Assembly (NCBI GenBank): GCA_007121995.1
Contig: SKJK01000169.1
Span: 1 to 12,051, forward strand
DNA length: 12,051 bases
Reading direction: 5' to 3'
Origin: Desulfobulbaceae bacterium
Lineage (GTDB): Bacteria; Desulfobacterota; Desulfobulbia; Desulfobulbales; Desulfobulbaceae
Part shown: piece by piece, positions 10,401-12,051 of the stretch
Position numbering within the stretch: the stretch's first letter is position 1
How the letters are laid out: every line of letters starts with the position of its first letter
Notes under the pieces: generated by a model
Seen by the model: only the letters and a program-made list of their open reading frames with translations
The model's database searches: none
What the model was told of the DNA's origin: nothing
Position numbers and translations under genes: made by a program

Positions 10401-11027
10401 CCCTATGGTTCTGAGTTCTTCTGGGACATCTGCCTTGATCCTGCGCCAGAGTTCAGCCTGCCAGAGCTGATCTGCATCCAGGGGGGCGGGCTGTCCCGCT
10501 GCCCTGGTCAACCGGTCGACACCCTGGGCCCAGTCATCAAGCCAATCAGCCCGGTACACCTGGTACTGGTCATAAAGATCGGCCAGATGGCCGGCCAACT
10601 GACTGCGTTTACGCTGGTCTGTATCGTGTGCAAGGAACCGGTGCAAAGGATCAAAAAGAGATTCCGTACCCAGCCCGGGCAACAGTCTGAAAATTCGCCA
10701 CATCAGCCGTTCTTTGTCATAGGGCGATTCTTCAGGAATAAGGTCGCTGCCCAGGATAGCCCGATAGGCACTCCAGACATAATGCCCCGGCAACTGCATT
10801 GCTATTCCCGCGCTGATGCCGCACCCATCGTCTGCGGCCAGGGCCAGTTTGATCCATTGGGCCATACCGTTACTCTGGACAATGAACTGTTCGTTTTCCA
10901 GCACCTGTACGGGATGGGTCTTGATCCAGCCCACGGCCACCTGTCGTAAATCTTCCAGATGGTTGGAGTGTATGATGGAAAGACCAGGAGAAAGTTCCTG
11001 TCCGGTGTTTTGATTGTGGGTATCCAT
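7500..11027 (-). CDS. recC: RecBCD enzyme subunit RecC, Chi-recognition subunit
   Basis: Gamma subunit of exodeoxyribonuclease V (1175 aa; E. coli 1122). RecC holds RecB and RecD together, splits the strands, and scans the 3' strand for Chi using a degenerate helicase fold. Landmarks shared with E. coli RecC: LSIIHSNHLEDL (16-27), VQSNGMAQW (50-58), LADLYDQYQVYRADWL (148-163), NPLLAAWGKQGRDYI (310-324), HSRQREVEILQDQLL (395-409), RFLAGMVNFGTLMPMR (671-686), LLGMNDGDFPR (695-705), GDRSRREDDRYLFLEAL (724-740), and a C-terminal inactive-nuclease-like region starting near LIRFFKNPIRYFF (857-869). The ATG at 11027 leaves a normal short N-terminus before the conserved block. A GTG at 11099 is in frame but would add 24 unrelated residues running through a repeat motif. 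It is the first gene of the rec block, and its stop is 2 nt before recB. At the position of E. coli Thr40 it has Asn53. Confidence 0.97.
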   Translation of the reverse strand: MDTHNQNTGQELSPGLSIIHSNHLEDLRQVAVGWIKTHPVQVLENEQFIVQSNGMAQWIKLALAADDGCGISAGIAMQLPGHYVWSAYRAILGSDLIPEESPYDKERLMWRIFRLLPGLGTESLFDPLHRFLAHDTDQRKRSQLAGHLADLYDQYQVYRADWLDDWAQGVDRLTRAAGQPAPLDADQLWQAELWRRIKADVPEELRTIGRSDLHHRFLEKARALNGHRPRELPPRVIVFGISSLPRQVLETLHAVSSLCQVLLFVHNPCRHFWADIIEDRELLRIEHARHKAKATMPEPLDPVLLHQHANPLLAAWGKQGRDYIGLLYGYDTPANYATAFAQIDLFEDFLVPGGDNFLLQQVQQAVLDLDPLPKNGDEKPAIEPEDESIRFHLAHSRQREVEILQDQLLHCFEILEDLKPRDIIVMTPDIESYAPHIEAVFGNLSMTDPRFIPFTIADKPNRESVPLLKAIETLLHLPDSRMGVSEVMDLLEVGAFRKRFKIEADDLPKLRQWIEGAGISWGLHGEQRTFFGLPDGLEQNTWAFGLDRMLLGYAVGKGAAWNGIEPYEEVGGLDAALAGLLFDVIRQLASLWQDLTQTGPPTTWCQRVRTLVQDCFMAQDSQDHLTLSRLDQVLDQWLDACHQAGLEEALNLTVVRAFLLARMKESSISQRFLAGMVNFGTLMPMRAIPFRVVCLLGMNDGDFPRSHPPLDFDLMASRGLYRPGDRSRREDDRYLFLEALLSARERMYISYIGRDDRDNSKRMPSVLVGQFRDYLAAGWCLQKDGPGSKDLLDALTCTYPLQPFGKEYFLNNRPALFTYAHEWRTSLDTEKKQSPKPNFYQLPDPPDLVGRLNLSSLIRFFKNPIRYFFNQRLSVRFDDLSVVGQDQEPFVLDYLASFGLGNQLLEAGLHAGHADASPAVAAEALRLTRTGVLPMAGFGRLAAQELAEPVMHMLQGHQVLVDQWPCPCDPMEITLHIAPDDMPPAVLDDWLDKIHTINAPGEINEYKDMARCARWEFYPLSIMGDTGDITRLHSLAGLWVKHVAGCAQGISLASHLVAPDKTVSLSPLTQSLARKTLSEMVLCLYKGLRWPLPVTAKTGLAYTHTLLSKDEDQARAEALKTYQGSDFRPGELNYDPYLQRAYPRFADVWQFQDNLFVSLCQTLYTPLVAALKEEE
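7504..7508 (-). promoter_or_regulatory. Ribosome binding site for recB
   Basis: The minus strand reads GAGGA within the last codons of recC, 6 nt before the ATG at 7497. This decides the recB start over the longer in-frame extension to 7584, and it suggests that ribosomes ending recC at 7500 restart on recB. Confidence 0.75.
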
Positions 11028-11056
11028 TGATATTCCAAAGGTTATGATCGCCTGGA

Positions 11057-11085
11057 AAGATATTTTTACGTCATATCTTACGCAA
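11057..11085 (-). promoter_or_regulatory. Weak candidate promoter for recCBD
   Basis: On the minus strand TTGCGT (11085-11080), a 17-nt spacer and TATCTT (11062-11057) lie 30 nt before the recC ATG. This leaves room for a short leader with TTTGGA as a poor Shine-Dalgarno sequence near 11035. The -10 box is 4 of 6 and the -35 box 3 of 6 to consensus. Weak boxes would fit the low expression known for recBCD in E. coli, but this is a pattern match only. Confidence 0.25.
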
Positions 11086-11087
11086 AT

Positions 11088-11098
11088 TTCCGGGGACA
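11088..11098 (+). repeat. TTCCGGGGACA motif, left copy of an inverted pair
   Basis: Eleven bases identical to the reverse complement of 11948-11958. The right copy lies in the leader of a RAYT transposase fragment. I recall motifs of this form recurring around RAYT genes in Desulfobacterota genomes. This left copy lies immediately upstream of the candidate recC promoter and faces right, toward the decayed segment. It may be a leftover element end or a REP-like sequence. Confidence 0.5.
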
Positions 11099-11164
11099 CT
11101 TCTCTTTTTTTATTTTGCCCAATGCTACGAGAGGGGGGCTGTTTTTTTCAGGTCGATATTTATT

Positions 11165-11192
11165 TTTACAGAAATCAGGTCAAGAATATGAA
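11165..11192 (+). promoter_or_regulatory. Candidate rightward promoter for the SHOCT gene remnant
   Basis: TTTACA (11165-11170; 5 of 6 to TTGACA), a 16-nt spacer, then TATGAA (11187-11192; 4 of 6 to TATAAT), in AT-rich DNA upstream of the SHOCT pseudogene start at 11298. A small inverted repeat begins at its -10 box. The rest of 11099-11297 contains no recognisable gene. Confidence 0.25.
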
Positions 11193-11209
11193 AAATAGCC
11201 ATATTTTTC
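11190..11209. repeat. Short AT-rich inverted repeat (possible operator or hairpin)
   Basis: GAAAAATA, the 4-nt loop GCCA, and TATTTTTC form a perfect 8-bp inverted repeat. It overlaps the -10 box of the candidate rightward promoter, so it could be a repressor site. There is no GC-rich stem, so it is unlikely to be a strong terminator. Confidence 0.4.
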
Positions 11210-11297
11210 TGCAAAAACGAAAATTATGAATATTAAACAGAAACACGGATTATTTACTTTACGAAAGTCAAAGCCACATGCTGGAAGGATAGAATAT

Positions 11298-11569
11298 ATG
11301 AGTCCGGAACATTTTTGGTGTGGCGGCTGGTACTAGGTATTCCCCATGATAATGCCTGTTAACATGTTGGGCATTCTTTTTAATCATGATCTACTTCGTG
11401 TTCGGGCGAGGAGGTTTTAGGCCACCTTGGCAGGCAGGGCGATTCCGATAAACATTATACTCATAGCCGAGATTCGGGATCCGCAATAGAGATACTTAAG
11501 AAACGCTACGCAATAGGCGAAATTACCAATGAAGAATTTGAGCAGATATGGAAAGACCTCGTGAGCTAA
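11298..11569 (+). pseudogene. Decayed SHOCT-domain small membrane protein gene
   Basis: Three reading frames together rebuild one small protein of about 90 aa. Frame 1 from the ATG at 11298 gives MSPEHFWCGGWY, an in-frame TAG (11334-11336), then VFPMIMPVNMLGILF, a hydrophobic segment. A +1 shift near 11380 leads into MIYFVFGRGGFRPPWQ (from 11386). A second +1 shift near 11430 leads into GDSDKHYTHSRDSGSA and then AIEILKKRYAIGEITNEEF and EQIWKDLVS, ending at TAA 11567-11569. The last part is a textbook SHOCT (short C-terminal) domain. The order of a short aromatic N-terminus, one transmembrane segment, a hydrophilic linker and SHOCT is the family layout. SHOCT proteins have no single known function; many lie beside metal-response or stress genes. 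With one stop and two frameshifts the gene is almost surely dead. AAGGA precedes the ATG. Sequencing error for all three lesions is unlikely but possible. Confidence 0.78.
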
Positions 11570-11585
11570 AAGGAGGGGAACGAGA

Positions 11586-11633
11586 ATGAGAGAGCCATTG
11601 AATACCCTGTGGCAACACGGAGAGACATTATGA
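11586..11633 (+). CDS. Possible 15-codon leader ORF with a strong Shine-Dalgarno sequence
   Basis: AGGAGG at 11571-11576, 9 nt before the ATG at 11586, is the best ribosome binding site in the tail. It opens MREPLNTLWQHGETL, whose TGA stop (11631-11633) overlaps the methyltransferase ATG (11630) as ATGA. It could be a coupling leader, or the original start of the methyltransferase with a later frameshift. There is no homology I recognise. Confidence 0.2.
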   Translation: MREPLNTLWQHGETL

Positions 11634-11827
11634 AGCTTGAACCTAAATCAAAGCCGGAGCAAAGATTCCATTGGAATGAGGTGTTCGCCCAACACCCCGC
11701 CTTCTTTGGAAAAGAACCAAGTAATTTTGCTCAAATCGCTCTTGATTTGTTTCGGAAAGAAGGCACACGGTCGGTCTTGGAGCTGGGCTGTGGTCAAGGT
11801 CGTGACACCTTCCTGTTTGCCAGAAAC
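11630..11827 (+). pseudogene. 5' fragment of a class I SAM-dependent methyltransferase gene
   Basis: Sixty-six codons from the ATG at 11630 encode MKLEPKSKPEQRFHWNEVF, an AFFGKEPSNFAQIALDLF stretch, and then methyltransferase motif I, VLELGCGQGRDTFLFARN. This N-terminus matches a group of small class I methyltransferases (usually about 200-240 aa) in which motif I lies at about residue 50. The substrate of the group is unknown to me. After Asn66 the frame continues to a TGA at 11903-11905, but those codons are antisense to a RAYT transposase start, so motifs beyond I are missing and the product cannot be an active enzyme. A GTG at 11609 is an alternative in-frame start. It follows the SHOCT remnant closely, as if the two once formed an operon. 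Confidence 0.75.
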
Positions 11828-11899
11828 CTGACGGCGATTTCCCCGCTGGGTGACGTGGTGTGGGGATCCAGGGACGACTACTCTTGCGATTCTTGCCAT
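11828..11899 (-). pseudogene. 5' fragment of a REP-associated tyrosine transposase (RAYT) gene
   Basis: Read from the ATG at 11899, the 24 codons give MARIARVVVPGSPHHVTQRGNRR and a final Gln. This is the characteristic start of IS200-like Y1 transposases of the RAYT group, which act on REP sequences as single-stranded DNA endonucleases. Only the first strand of the fold is left. The HUH metal-binding motif and catalytic tyrosine, expected further downstream, are absent because the sequence switches to the antisense of the methyltransferase fragment at 11827. It is therefore inactive. An in-frame extension to 11980 runs through the leader and is not protein-like. Confidence 0.8.
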
Positions 11900-11985
11900 A
11901 CGTGAACAATAGCACGGCCTGTTCGCTGGCATCAATGTTAAATATACTGTCCCCGGAACTCGTCCCGTCCGGAACTCCAAAATGA
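11900..11985 (-). other. Leader region of the RAYT fragment with short repeats
   Basis: Non-coding leader of the transposase fragment. It contains the TTCCGGGGACA motif at 11958-11948 (minus strand). It also has two copies of CCGGAACTC 15 nt apart on the plus strand (11954-11962 and 11969-11977), and a 5-bp inverted repeat CCGGA/TCCGG (11953-11957 and 11968-11972). Such palindromic sequence beside a RAYT gene would suit a REP-like recognition site, but that role is inferred. Confidence 0.4.
11948..11958 (-). repeat. TTCCGGGGACA motif, right copy of an inverted pair
   Basis: Identical in 11 of 11 bases to 11088-11098 and opposite in orientation. It lies about 50 bases upstream of the RAYT fragment start, facing left. 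Confidence 0.5.
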
Positions 11986-12051
11986 AGATGCTGTGCTTAC
12001 CTTATCCCCTTGGATTTTCCCGCCGACATGACAGTAATAAGGCAGATTACG
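11986..12051. other. Right edge of the window, no recognised gene
   Basis: A plus-strand frame from an ATG at 11982 stays open to the window end (begins MKMLCLPYPLGFSRRHDSN). It is too short to judge, has no clear ribosome binding site, and resembles nothing I know. Confidence 0.15.

Noticed and set aside
11028..11099. GTG start at 11099 extending recC by 24 codons
   Set aside because: The extra residues match nothing in RecC, and they pass through the TTCCGGGGACA motif and the promoter candidate.
11899..11980. Extended N-terminus of the RAYT fragment from 11980
   Set aside because: The codons before MARIAR run through repeat-rich leader sequence, whereas the family protein begins at MARIAR.
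1..12051. CRISPR arrays, tRNA or rRNA genes, and toxin-antitoxin or defence islands
   Set aside because: I saw no periodic repeats, cloverleaf-like sequences or defence genes beyond RecBCD itself.

Overview
This window looks like part of a Gram-negative bacterial chromosome of moderate to high GC. It is dominated by one minus-strand block, recC > recB > recD > an ABC-F ATPase gene, followed on the right by about 0.95 kb of AT-richer, decayed DNA. The three RecBCD subunits resemble the Escherichia coli type over their whole lengths. The tail holds a SHOCT-domain gene remnant and a REP-associated transposase (RAYT) fragment of a kind I associate with Desulfobacterota/Deltaproteobacteria. That taxonomic hint is inference, not proof.

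Positions 21-1661 (minus) encode an ABC-F family ATPase that acts on ribosomes. Positions 1800-11027 (minus) encode complete RecC (1175 aa), RecB (1229 aa) and RecD (674 aa). The recC stop and recB start are 2 nt apart, and recB overlaps recD by 17 nt, so the three subunits are almost certainly made from one mRNA. There is no ptrA-like gene between recC and recB, unlike E. coli. All helicase motifs of RecB and RecD, and the RecB nuclease residues, are visible, so the enzyme should be an active helicase-nuclease for double-strand-break repair and degradation of foreign linear DNA. The ABC-F gene follows after 138 nt and may be co-transcribed or have its own promoter.

Positions 11028-12051 are a gene graveyard. 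In order there are the recC upstream region with a TTCCGGGGACA motif, an AT-rich intergenic stretch with a small hairpin, and a SHOCT-domain membrane-protein pseudogene with one stop and two frameshifts. Then comes a strong ribosome binding site and the first 66 codons of a SAM-dependent methyltransferase. These are joined tail-to-tail with the first 24 codons of a RAYT transposase on the opposite strand. The RAYT leader carries an inverted copy of the TTCCGGGGACA motif, so the decayed segment is bracketed by inward-facing copies.

I do not see a previously undescribed system. The most informative observations are the breakpoint that removed the 3' ends of two convergent genes, the bracketing motif pair, the reconstructable SHOCT pseudogene, eight-base homopolymers in each rec gene, and a substitution at a RecC position linked to Chi recognition.
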